A stretch of DNA of 64,000 nucleotides from Sporosarcina sp. ACRSM. Lineage in GTDB: Bacteria > Bacillota > Bacilli > Bacillales_A > Planococcaceae. The DNA is taken from positions 124,001-188,000 of the forward strand of contig NZ_JAKRNU010000001.1 of the NCBI RefSeq assembly GCF_022346545.1, given 5' to 3'. The notes beneath the pieces were generated by a model. That model was given only the letters and a program-made list of their open reading frames with translations. It was not told the DNA's origin and made no database searches. Shown one piece after another: positions 18,756-27,695 of the stretch (positions are counted from its first letter, which is position 1; each line of letters starts with the position of its first letter). The position numbers and the translations under genes were made by a program.

Positions 18756-20081
18756 TTACTTCGCTTCCTTTTCTACACCGTATTTATCCCATTTGAACAG
18801 GTTTTCCAAAAGTAGTGCCAATATGATCCCAACTAGCAATCCACTGCTCAAAAAAGGACGGACAACACTTGGAACTGTAATGAAATAAGAAGCAGGAAGC
18901 GTCATAATCACAATTCCTACAAACAATGGAACAGCCGAGCGATAGACATTAACCGTATTGAATTCAACCTGTTTGAAGAAGGTGAGGGAAGAATTCAAAA
19001 GCAACGAATAGGAAACAAATAACGCCGCACTTCCAATACTTAAAGGAAGCTGTGAGAAAAAGTTACCGATTGGCGGAATCAGACCCATGACGAGAAACAT
19101 CAATCCACCAAGCACAAACGGAATTCGATTTAATATTCCTGTTTGACTTAAGAATCCGATTGATGAAACATAAGGCGAATTTGGCACAAGCCCGAAAATC
19201 CCCGCTATGAGTGTGAAAACACCTGTAATCGAGAATGACGCTTTATATTCTGACTTCGTCGTTTCCACATCATACATACTTTCTGTCCCTTTTAACGCAC
19301 CAAAAGTATTTGCTGTGTTTAATAAACCCGCTAGCACAGTCGTAATAATAATCCCGATGTCCCAAGCAGGTGCCCCTAATGGAAATAGCTCAAGGCCAAA
19401 CGATGTAGCCCCGTTAGTAGCATTTTCGGGCTTGAAAATAAGCGCATAAATAATCCAGCCACCGATAATTCCGATGAGCAATCCATAGCGTCGAATACTT
19501 GAAGGCGCCTTTACACTGATCACAATCACAATAGCCGCTATTACAATCGATAATAAAGAAACGGATACATCAATATGCGCAGCTCCTGTCTGATTGCCAA
19601 ACGGAATGCCAAGCATCCCCTTTAAAAAGATCCCAATCAATTGACAGCCGAACAAAAACATAAACACACCCATCACGGGAGGAGTAAATAATTTAGCTAT
19701 ATGTGGCCCTAGCCCTGTAATACCGATTAAGAAAGTCAAAATTGCAACAATGATAATCCCGACCGTCAAACTTCCCCCAAGTATAGGTAGGGGCATCCCT
19801 TGCGCTGTAGCTGTCGCAATTAGTGTTAAAATCACGCCCCACCAAAGTCCAGATTGCCCTTCCATAATGGCTCGTTTATGTCCAAAATATGCCTGAATGA
19901 TACATGCCAATCCTGTCACGATAAAGGAAAGTTGAAGCATATTGACAATCGTCTGTTGCGACAAATTAAAAGCTGCTCCGACCGTAATCGGTATGACAAC
20001 AATATTCGTAAAAATAAAAAAGAGCCACTGTAAGCCCGAAATCCAATTGCTTGTTTTTAATAACTCTTTGATAACAATCAC
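18756..20081 (-). CDS. NCS2 family purine/uracil-type permease
   Basis: 441 residues, 12-14 hydrophobic segments, nucleobase:cation symporter-2 fold. The signature region NTANTFGALKGTESMYD (about 257-273) resembles that of E. coli YbbY in the allantoin gene cluster more than that of the xanthine or uric acid permeases. The GTG start overlaps the stop of allH (GTGA, 20078-20081), so the permease is translated together with an oxamate carbamoyltransferase subunit. That coupling points to a pathway metabolite as substrate. Purine, allantoin-related ureide or oxamate are all possible. Confidence 0.88.
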   Translation of the reverse strand: MIVIKELLKTSNWISGLQWLFFIFTNIVVIPITVGAAFNLSQQTIVNMLQLSFIVTGLACIIQAYFGHKRAIMEGQSGLWWGVILTLIATATAQGMPLPILGGSLTVGIIIVAILTFLIGITGLGPHIAKLFTPPVMGVFMFLFGCQLIGIFLKGMLGIPFGNQTGAAHIDVSVSLLSIVIAAIVIVISVKAPSSIRRYGLLIGIIGGWIIYALIFKPENATNGATSFGLELFPLGAPAWDIGIIITTVLAGLLNTANTFGALKGTESMYDVETTKSEYKASFSITGVFTLIAGIFGLVPNSPYVSSIGFLSQTGILNRIPFVLGGLMFLVMGLIPPIGNFFSQLPLSIGSAALFVSYSLLLNSSLTFFKQVEFNTVNVYRSAVPLFVGIVIMTLPASYFITVPSVVRPFLSSGLLVGIILALLLENLFKWDKYGVEKEAK

Positions 20082-21046
20082 CCTTCTTTTCTTTTTTTGA
20101 GGAGCACAGCAGCTTTTATACCCATCAACACGCCCACTAGCGTGTCTGTTCCGGACGTATGGCCCATCTTCTTCATCTCTTCAAGGGCATGCAAAAATTC
20201 AGACCCCCGCGGTTTATCCATAACATAACATAACTCGAGGAGGTGTGAATGAAATTTGTTTTCAGTTGCATACAAAAGATATTCCAACGCAATATGCGTG
20301 GTCCGGGTCCGGCCATGTTCGGCCAAATAGGATTTCAGCTGTTGTCGAAACGTTTGGTCTGTGCCTTCCAACGCAGAAAGAGCCGCACAAATTCCCGTTA
20401 TACAATCGTCCCCGCTTGGTGTCAGTCCGAGACCTCTGCCAATCCAATAATCGAAAACCTGCTTCGCATCCACCACTCCAGGTTGACTGACCAGCTTCTG
20501 CAAGCCATCCAGTTTCTCTAAAACAAGATGACTCTCATCGGAGGATGACGAATCTAGCAAATAATCGATGATCTGCTTTTTTTCTTCCTCGGTTTCAGCC
20601 AAGCCCGTTTGCCAATCAGCTTGCAGAAGCCTGTTTGCTACAAACTCAAAATTGTCTTTCAGATCAGCTCGCTCGCCATCCAATTGTTGCATCCGATGGT
20701 TTGTCCATTTCACCTGACTGAGCAAAAGGAAAATCCCACCGGGTAAAATGATGGACATGGACCTTTTATCCCAATAAACGTCCTGGTTAGCGCCCATCAG
20801 CTTCGTCAAGTGCTTAGCAGCTGCTTGGTCAAGCCCCATTCCGAATGGAGCGAGTCCGTTCTCGACCGCACCGACATGGATGAGTTCTTCGCCAAAGGCT
20901 AAATTGAAACTATTCGTAAACACACTATGGATTTTCCCTTTTGGGTTTTTGTCAAGAATACGGGAAACATCTTCACTTGCTGCTGGCACTGTCAATCCAA
21001 AAACTTCGTTATGACGACCGGAATGCCTATCCATTGAATCAAACAA
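20078..21046 (-). CDS. allH: DUF2877 protein, oxamate carbamoyltransferase subunit AllH (YlbF)
   Basis: About 322 residues. DUF2877 is recognised by GRGLGLTPSGDDCITG in the middle of the protein. E. coli YlbF of this family is AllH, the third part of the oxalurate-cleaving enzyme with AllF and AllG. Unlike in E. coli, it is not next to its partners but 9 kb away, coupled to a permease. The start is uncertain: TTG 21046 has GAGGTG 6 bases upstream, while GTG 21055 and ATG 21034 are alternatives. The gene faces PucR 2 divergently, which may regulate it. Confidence 0.88.
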   Translation of the reverse strand: MFDSMDRHSGRHNEVFGLTVPAASEDVSRILDKNPKGKIHSVFTNSFNLAFGEELIHVGAVENGLAPFGMGLDQAAAKHLTKLMGANQDVYWDKRSMSIILPGGIFLLLSQVKWTNHRMQQLDGERADLKDNFEFVANRLLQADWQTGLAETEEEKKQIIDYLLDSSSSDESHLVLEKLDGLQKLVSQPGVVDAKQVFDYWIGRGLGLTPSGDDCITGICAALSALEGTDQTFRQQLKSYLAEHGRTRTTHIALEYLLYATENKFHSHLLELCYVMDKPRGSEFLHALEEMKKMGHTSGTDTLVGVLMGIKAAVLLKKRKEG

Positions 21047-21307
21047 TCCTTTCACCTCAAAACTTGATTCTAACCGTTTCCTAGCTTCCCCTTTTTCACA
21101 CTTTCATCTGTTCTATTTTATAGCCAACTATTTCGAATGTCATTGTCTAAAATGACCAATTTATAATTTGATTTTTGTTTACTTTTCACGTAAAATGAAG
21201 TGAACGATGGACAACTCGACCGAATGAAGGATCGACATAAGCGTCAATTCAGGATAGCGAATGAGATCGTTCTGAGCTGTAGATTTTTTTATAAAGAGGG
21301 TATTGAC

Positions 21308-22966
21308 ATGAAAACCATGAACGATTTATTAATCTTAGAAGGCATGAAAGAAAGCGTTGTACTTGCCGGCCATCGCGGTCTAACAAGGAACGTGAAATCT
21401 GTTAATATATCTGATACGCCTGACGTGATCCATTTTTTAGCTAAAAACCATCTCCTCCTCACAACCGGCTATGCGTTCAAGGATGATACGGAGAAATTCT
21501 GCGAGTTAATTAAACAAATGCATGAACTAGATTGTTCAGGCCTCGTTATCAAAATCAATCGATTCTTTAAGCAGTTGCCAGCTGAGGTAAAATTACTGGC
21601 TGACGATCTGGCATTCCCGATTATTGATTTGCCGACCAAGCATACGTTGGGGGAAGTTTCCCGCCATATCTTAAATTATTTAAATGACCATGAAGCGGAG
21701 CAATTATATTATGCCTTACATGTTCAAAAAGAGTTCTCCAATATGCTCATTAAAGGCTATAGTTTAAGTGCCTTATTGGAACAATTAGGCCATTTCTTGG
21801 CACGCCCTGCCCTTTTATTGAACCATAGGGGGGAAAAAATCGCTCAAAGTCACGACTTTTCAAAAGAGACGATGAAAGAGATCGAACGGGAGATTCTCCA
21901 AGAAGTGAGAGAAAACTTACCGGCTGCACGGGAAGGGGCAACGTTTACCGTTCCGTCACAAGTACAACAATCCGTTTCCACGTTTCCCGTTCAAACGAAA
22001 CGCCAATATCCAAGCATGCTGGTCATTTTCGATTCACTTACTTTGCCCTACCCTTCCTCGCAAATGGCGATTGAACAGGCAGGGAATGTGATTTCATTTA
22101 CACTCATTAAAGAACAGGCAATCGAAGAAAACTCCCGGTTATTAAAAAATAACTTCTTTGCGGATTTAATCGAGATGAAAATCCATTCCGATGAAGAGAT
22201 TTTCAGCCGGGCTAACTATTATGGGTTACAAAAAGACATGGAAAATGTTTGTGTAATTTGTACAATCGATGCCCAAGGGGAAAAATATGAAACCTTGCAA
22301 TTGTACGAAAAAAAGGTCGGCGAACTGCATAATAGCGTGTATGACCAGCTTGAAGATGAAATTATACACGGAAATTTAGAAGCGACTTTATTTACAAAAG
22401 GTAAGTACTTCGCCATGATTTTACAGTTTGCGGATTATAGCGATGAAGAAATTAATACGATTACGGAATTTATCGACAATGTCCAATCAAACTTCAATGG
22501 GGATTTCAGTCTATCTTTCGGGGTCAGCCATTCCGTGCCCTCCCTTAAAGAAATACCGACCGCTTATTACGAAGCCGTAGAAGCGATTTTGAGTGGGTAC
22601 GACCAAAATATGAAGGGCTTTACCCAATTTTACAAAACAAGGGATTTAGAAGAATTGTTAAATACCCTACCGCGTAAAGATTTAAAAGCGCTTTATGAAA
22701 ACACCTTAAAATCATTAGCTTACCCTAAAACGAAAGAAGATCAAGAATTAGTGAAAACGATCCAAGTATATTTGGATACCCAATGTGAGTTTTCGGAAAC
22801 CTCTAGAAAATTATTCATCCACCGAAATACGGTCAAATATCGAATCGAAAAAACAGAAGAGCTGCTTAACTGTTCACTCCGAGATCCGGCCGATTCTTTA
22901 CGGATCCGCGTAGCCCTCATCATCGGTTCCATATTAAAAGCGGATGAAGAAGCATTGGAAAACTAG
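21308..22966 (+). CDS. PucR family transcriptional regulator 2
   Basis: 552 residues from the ATG at 21308, with AAGAGGG 7 bases upstream; the frame is open to 21200 but without a ribosome site. N-terminal PucR domain (about 5-125), CdaR GGDEF-like middle, and C-terminal helix-turn-helix (FSETSRKLFIHRNTVKYRIEKT near 500-522). It is the same length as PucR 1 but clearly diverged from it. It lies between the divergent allH-permease pair and the convergent allantoinase cluster, so it probably controls one or both. Two PucR paralogues in one island suggest separate sensing of two metabolites. Confidence 0.9.
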   Translation: MKTMNDLLILEGMKESVVLAGHRGLTRNVKSVNISDTPDVIHFLAKNHLLLTTGYAFKDDTEKFCELIKQMHELDCSGLVIKINRFFKQLPAEVKLLADDLAFPIIDLPTKHTLGEVSRHILNYLNDHEAEQLYYALHVQKEFSNMLIKGYSLSALLEQLGHFLARPALLLNHRGEKIAQSHDFSKETMKEIEREILQEVRENLPAAREGATFTVPSQVQQSVSTFPVQTKRQYPSMLVIFDSLTLPYPSSQMAIEQAGNVISFTLIKEQAIEENSRLLKNNFFADLIEMKIHSDEEIFSRANYYGLQKDMENVCVICTIDAQGEKYETLQLYEKKVGELHNSVYDQLEDEIIHGNLEATLFTKGKYFAMILQFADYSDEEINTITEFIDNVQSNFNGDFSLSFGVSHSVPSLKEIPTAYYEAVEAILSGYDQNMKGFTQFYKTRDLEELLNTLPRKDLKALYENTLKSLAYPKTKEDQELVKTIQVYLDTQCEFSETSRKLFIHRNTVKYRIEKTEELLNCSLRDPADSLRIRVALIIGSILKADEEALEN

Positions 22967-22985
22967 AAAATCCATACTAGTACGC

Positions 22986-23019
22986 AAAAATCCCTAACCT
23001 TGAGCGGTTAGGGATTTTT
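22986..23019 (+). terminator. bidirectional intrinsic terminator
   Basis: AAAAATCCCTAACC (22986-22999) pairs with GGTTAGGGATTTTT (23006-23019). It separates the convergent pucR-like gene 2 and allB1 and serves both. Confidence 0.9.
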
Positions 23020-23023
23020 GAAT

Positions 23024-24370
23024 TTAAGCATTCGCCTTTTGTTTAGCCGTAATTTCGCCATTTTCGAAAACGACATCACCATTGACGATCGTCGATTGGA
23101 CTTTCCCTTTAAATGTCATGCCAACATAAGGAGAGTGCTGATGACGGTAGAATAAATCTTCATTCTTCAATTCAAAGCTTTCTTCTAAATTGACAATTGC
23201 TAAGTCAGCATCGTACCCTTCGGCAATTGTCCCTTTATTTTCAAGTCCAAATAATTTCGCTGGGTTTGTCGCTGTGAGGGCAACAATTTTTTCCAACGGA
23301 AGATTCCGTTTGAAATACCCTTCTGTTAACATAATGTTCAATGTGGATTGAGCACCGGAAATTCCGCCCCAACCTTCGAAATAGTTGTCCGTGATCGTTT
23401 TCATAGATGCCGGAGCTGGAGAGTGGTCAGAAGCGATGACGTTAATTTCACCGTTAGCAACCGCAGTCCATAAATCTTCCACTTCATCTTCATCACGTAA
23501 TGGAGGGCAGCATTTTGCCAATCCGCCTTTTTCTTCAAGGTCTTTAACAGTCAGCGCTAAATAATGCGGGCATGTTTCAACTGTAATATCTACGCCTCTG
23601 TCTTTCGCCGCCTGAATGACTTCAACGACTTTTCGGCTGCTCGCATGGACAACGTGTACTTTACAGCCCGTTGCTTCCGCATAAGAGATAATACGTCTTA
23701 CGGCTTCAATTTCAGAAATGATTGGTCTGGATTCCACGAAATCTCTCGCTGTCGTTTTACCTTGTGCTTGCTTCTCGGCTGCAAGCTGATCACAAATGAC
23801 AGTGCTTTCCGCGTGAACGGCAAGTAGTGAACCAAGCGTAGCAATCTCTTTCATCCCTTTGAAAATCGTTTCATCATCCACATGATTGAAATCAGCGATA
23901 CCGCTCGGTGACATGAATGCTTTAAAACCAATGACACCGTTTTCATGTAGTTCTTTTAAATCGTTGATATTTTCAGGAACAAGTCCACCCCAGAAACGAG
24001 GATTCACAATTGATTTTTCATCGGCACAAGCCTTTTTCAAATCCAAGTTCGCTTTGTTGATCGTTGGCGGTGTGCTATTTAACGGCATGTCGAAGAAGGT
24101 TGTTACGCCACCAGCAGCCAAGCCTCGGCTTCCTGTTTCAAGTCCTTCCCATTCTGTTCTTCCCGGCTCATTAAAGTGCACATGCGTGTCAATTAATCCC
24201 GGCAAAATATGTAGACCTTCTGCATCGATTTCACGATTAGCAGAACCTTCAATTGGTTGACCAACCGATACTTTTTGGATTTTGCCGTCCTGAATCGCGA
24301 TGTCTCCTTGCACAATGGATTCTGCAGTGACAATAGTCCCGTTTTTAATGATTAAGTCGTATGTAGTCAT
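23024..24370 (-). CDS. allB: allantoinase, copy 1
   Basis: 448 residues of the cyclic amidohydrolase family. Metal-site motifs are in order: GLIDTHVHFNEPGR (57-70), the GFKAFMSPSG region around 149 holding the carboxylated lysine, the VHVVHASS histidine near 238 and ASDHSPAP with the catalytic Asp near 315. It opens the allantoin ring to allantoate. It is last in a unit allB2-allB1 with a 70-base gap and ends at a shared terminator. Dihydropyrimidinase and hydantoinase are related, but the neighbourhood settles the call. Confidence 0.92.
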   Translation of the reverse strand: MTTYDLIIKNGTIVTAESIVQGDIAIQDGKIQKVSVGQPIEGSANREIDAEGLHILPGLIDTHVHFNEPGRTEWEGLETGSRGLAAGGVTTFFDMPLNSTPPTINKANLDLKKACADEKSIVNPRFWGGLVPENINDLKELHENGVIGFKAFMSPSGIADFNHVDDETIFKGMKEIATLGSLLAVHAESTVICDQLAAEKQAQGKTTARDFVESRPIISEIEAVRRIISYAEATGCKVHVVHASSRKVVEVIQAAKDRGVDITVETCPHYLALTVKDLEEKGGLAKCCPPLRDEDEVEDLWTAVANGEINVIASDHSPAPASMKTITDNYFEGWGGISGAQSTLNIMLTEGYFKRNLPLEKIVALTATNPAKLFGLENKGTIAEGYDADLAIVNLEESFELKNEDLFYRHQHSPYVGMTFKGKVQSTIVNGDVVFENGEITAKQKANA

Positions 24371-24440
24371 CTTTCATTCCTCCAAGTCATTTTCCCTTTG
24401 CCATTGCCTGCTCTGACAATGACAAAGGGATGGATTGAAC

Positions 24441-25799
24441 TCATTTTTGAGCAGAAATTAATTTTCCGACCGGTTCTCCAACGATTCCTTGTTCTAGATC
24501 GAAGACAACATGTCCGCGAACAATCGTTTTTGTGACACGGCAGTCAATTTTTCTACCTTCGTATGCACTATGCTTGTTTTTGTAGTAAAGGTCTTCCCTT
24601 TTCACAGTATAAGACTGGTTCGGGTCTACTAAAATAATATCCGCATCTTTTGAAACCGCGATTTCACCTTTATGAGAAATATTGAAACGTTCAGCAGGAT
24701 TCGTTGCGATCAAGTCAACAAACTTGTGAACCGGAAGTCCACGTTGTTTAACTGCCAAATCAAACATCAGGTCTACGTTGTTTTGCGCTCCGCTAATGCC
24801 GCCCCATGCTTCCCAAAGATTTCCTTGCTTCAAATCTTCCGTACATGGTGAATGGTCAGATGTTAGCCAGTCAATGTTCCCAGCCAGAAGCTCGTCCCAT
24901 AATCTTGTTTGGTCTTCCGCTTTTCTGATTGGCGGTTGACATTTCGCTCTCGGACCGATTTCATCAACTTGTTCGGCAGTAAAGGCAAAATAGTGCGGGC
25001 ATGATTCAACCGTCACATCTACACCTTCTCTTTGCGCTTTCAAGATCGTCTGAATGGCCTCTGACGTACTAATATGAACAAGATGCAATTTACAGCCTGT
25101 TTCTTTCGCAAAAAGGATCGCACGTTGAACAGCTTCCACCTCTGTGAAAATTGGACGGGATTCCGCGTATTCGACTCCGGAATTTTTACCTTCTCTCGCA
25201 AATTCCTTCGCAAGGCCAGATGGAACAGCTGCGTTTTCTGCATGAATACATAGGATTTGATCCAATTCAGCCAATTTCTGCATGCCTTTGTACAATGTGA
25301 AATCATCCACATTTACGAAATCATCCGGAATATCACTTGTAATATCGGATAAGAAGCATTTGAAAGCGAGAACGCCAGCGTCAGACATTTCCTTCAGCTT
25401 ATCCACATTCCCAGGGACAAGTCCGCCGTAAAATGCGTAGTCGACATAGTTTTGGTCAACAGCCGCTTCCAATTTCAAGTCTAAGGCAGCTTTATTGGTT
25501 GTTGCTGGCAGGGCATTCAGCGGCATTTCCACATAGCTCGTTGTCCCTCCGGCAGCTAGTGATTTCGAACCCGTTTCGAATCCTTCCCACTCTGCACGCC
25601 CAGGTTCGCTGATGTGTACGTGTGTATCAATCATTCCTGGCATGACATATTGGCCAGTTGCATCAATGACCTCTTTCGCACCGTCCGTAATGTTTTCAGC
25701 GATACAAGAAATCTTTTCATCTTTAATACCGATATCAACCTTGTAAACACCGTCACGCAATACTACATTTCCGCCTTTAATTACTACATCAAATTCCAT
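24441..25799 (-). CDS. allB: allantoinase, copy 2
   Basis: 452 residues from the ATG at 25799 (AAGGGG 8 bases upstream; an earlier start at 25823 would cover that site). The same motifs as copy 1 are visible: MIDTHVHISEPGR, LAFKCFLSDIT with the lysine, LHLVHIST and TSDHSPCTED. The two copies are far less alike than the two allD genes, so this is an old duplication or a separate acquisition. It lies 74 bases after pucI, presumably in one transcript with it. One copy may prefer another cyclic ureide such as a hydantoin. Confidence 0.9.
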   Translation of the reverse strand: MEFDVVIKGGNVVLRDGVYKVDIGIKDEKISCIAENITDGAKEVIDATGQYVMPGMIDTHVHISEPGRAEWEGFETGSKSLAAGGTTSYVEMPLNALPATTNKAALDLKLEAAVDQNYVDYAFYGGLVPGNVDKLKEMSDAGVLAFKCFLSDITSDIPDDFVNVDDFTLYKGMQKLAELDQILCIHAENAAVPSGLAKEFAREGKNSGVEYAESRPIFTEVEAVQRAILFAKETGCKLHLVHISTSEAIQTILKAQREGVDVTVESCPHYFAFTAEQVDEIGPRAKCQPPIRKAEDQTRLWDELLAGNIDWLTSDHSPCTEDLKQGNLWEAWGGISGAQNNVDLMFDLAVKQRGLPVHKFVDLIATNPAERFNISHKGEIAVSKDADIILVDPNQSYTVKREDLYYKNKHSAYEGRKIDCRVTKTIVRGHVVFDLEQGIVGEPVGKLISAQK

Positions 25800-25872
25800 T
25801 TGAATTCCCCTTCCAACTATCATTTTTTAATGCACCATTTTTTCGCCAAACATTAGTTTTGCCTATTTTGCA

Positions 25873-27342
25873 TTAACTATTCTCTTCATTCAATGTTGGC
25901 GATTTTGCTATTAAAGTTCCCTTACTCTGCGGCAACTCAAGCAAAGTGTAAAGGATAAAAGCTGTTATGATGCCGACAAACCAAGACATATCATAAAGTG
26001 GTTTTAAAAAGGGAATGAAATTGCCAATCAAACAAATTACACCGGCAATGATTGTCGTCACAATCGCATTGACATTGAATCCCTTTTTATAGTGGTATCT
26101 TCCCTTTTTCGCATCATATAATGCATTCAAATCAATTTTCTTTTTAGAAATGATGAAATAATGGGCTAACATAATTCCGGTAACCGGAGCTAATATCCCG
26201 CCCACAATATTTAAGAAAGTGAAAACACTCGTTGCACTTTCCATCAATTTCCACGGCATCGTCAGAATTCCAATGATCGCCGCAAGAATGGCACCGGATT
26301 TGAAAGTAAGTTTTTTAGGGAATAAGGAAGCTAGTTGGTAACCAGCAGGTACAATATTCCCGGTAACGTTAACCGATAATGTTGTCAAACAGAGCGTAAG
26401 AACGGAAATAGCGATTGCAAACGTCCCGTCAAATCGAGCGACAACATCCAATACGTTCCAGATCGGTGTCCCAAAAGCGATTTCAGAACCAACGATAATC
26501 GCGATACTGGCAACCGCAAATAGCAGATAGGCCACAACCAGTCCAGCGGTTTGTCCAATTGCTTGTGTCTTTGTAGATTTCGCAAGCTTCGTGAAATCTG
26601 AAACGTTTACAATCGGCGCTGCCCATGCTGCAATCACTGCCGTTATAGCGGCGATGAAGATAACTATTTTATTTCCTTCAACACCCGAGCCAGTATACGC
26701 TAAAATGGGACCGATTCCACCCGCTAGGTTAATGGCCCAAATTGCCATTCCTCCAAAAACAATGTAAACAAGAGGCGAAAGGATATTTGTAAACTTCCCT
26801 AAGAACCCCATTCCTCCATAAATCAAAGCAACGTTAAATAACCAAAAGAGTAAAAAAGAAAGCAATGCTGGCAATGATAATCCTAAAAGGCTCCAATCTC
26901 CGCCTAACGTCAAATACGTCGGCCAAAGCTTTCCAATTAAGATTGATAATGCCTGGCTACCTGCGTAGGTTTGAAACCCGAACCACATAATCGCCGAGAT
27001 AACACCCCTTAAAACACCAGGAATCATTGCGCCTTTCGGTCCATATGATAAACGTAGCAACATCGCAAACGGCAATCCATATTTTGACCCCGCATGACCA
27101 TTCAGAACGAGCATCGCTGCTATGACAAGGGAAGCAATGAGAATAGCCGCAAAAACTTGGCCGACTGACATCCCTAAAGCAAAAAGGCCACCAATGGCAA
27201 TATAGTTGGGAATGTTATGAACGGAACCCATCCACACAGTGAAAAAATTCCCTACACCCCAATTTCGATCTTCTGCAGTTGTAGGCAAAACATCATTACT
27301 ATATCCGGCAGCCATTGCATCTTTCCTATTAAACTGACTCAA
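25873..27342 (-). CDS. pucI: NCS1 family allantoin permease (PucI-like)
   Basis: 489 residues and 12 membrane segments. The N-terminal RNWGVGNFFTVWMGSVHNIP and the NGHAGSKYGLPF motif match B. subtilis PucI closely. The conserved LFPKKLTFKSGA and PWKLMESATSVFTFL stretches follow. It imports allantoin. It precedes the two allantoinase genes in one direction, so uptake and first hydrolysis are transcribed together. A possible PucR-type site lies about 210 bases upstream. Confidence 0.9.
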   Translation of the reverse strand: MSQFNRKDAMAAGYSNDVLPTTAEDRNWGVGNFFTVWMGSVHNIPNYIAIGGLFALGMSVGQVFAAILIASLVIAAMLVLNGHAGSKYGLPFAMLLRLSYGPKGAMIPGVLRGVISAIMWFGFQTYAGSQALSILIGKLWPTYLTLGGDWSLLGLSLPALLSFLLFWLFNVALIYGGMGFLGKFTNILSPLVYIVFGGMAIWAINLAGGIGPILAYTGSGVEGNKIVIFIAAITAVIAAWAAPIVNVSDFTKLAKSTKTQAIGQTAGLVVAYLLFAVASIAIIVGSEIAFGTPIWNVLDVVARFDGTFAIAISVLTLCLTTLSVNVTGNIVPAGYQLASLFPKKLTFKSGAILAAIIGILTMPWKLMESATSVFTFLNIVGGILAPVTGIMLAHYFIISKKKIDLNALYDAKKGRYHYKKGFNVNAIVTTIIAGVICLIGNFIPFLKPLYDMSWFVGIITAFILYTLLELPQSKGTLIAKSPTLNEENS

Positions 27343-27546
27343 AAAGTATTCCTCCTTAACTGATGCAACTCACTATTAAAACTTTTATTCATACGCGTCA
27401 AGCAATTTTTCTTTGTTAGCGTACTCGATTAAACAAAGGGTTCATCGGCAATGCCCGAAGAACAGTGTTTTCCCCCATAAAAGTTTTAGGACTATAATGA
27501 GTAGTGAACAACATCATTATACAAAATAAATAACGATACTTCTTTA

Positions 27547-27565
27547 GGTTAGTTAACCAAAAATA
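27547..27565 (-). promoter_or_regulatory. possible PucR-type operator upstream of pucI
   Basis: The minus strand reads TATTTTTGGTTAA (27553-27565), one mismatch from the B. subtilis PucR box WWWCNTTGGTTAA as recalled. It overlaps an inverted repeat GGTTA-GT-TAACC (27547-27558). It lies in the otherwise empty 353-base gap before pucI. No second copy was found near the other allantoin promoters, which weakens the case. Confidence 0.35.
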
Positions 27566-27653
27566 TCAATTTATATTATGTATAGTGACTAAGGAAGGTA
27601 GGGTTTATATACACTTCGTACAACCAATTGTGCAACTTAAACAATCCGAATCA

Positions 27654-27680
27654 CCCCTTGAAGATCGATTCTTCAAGAGG
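27654..27680 (-). terminator. hairpin after the second NCS1 permease
   Basis: CCCTTGAAGA pairs with TCTTCAAGAGG around a short loop. It is 16 bases after the stop at 27696 but lacks a clean T run on the minus strand. It may be a weak terminator or mRNA-stabilising hairpin. Confidence 0.4.
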
Positions 27681-27695
27681 TAATTCGAAAGGTTA

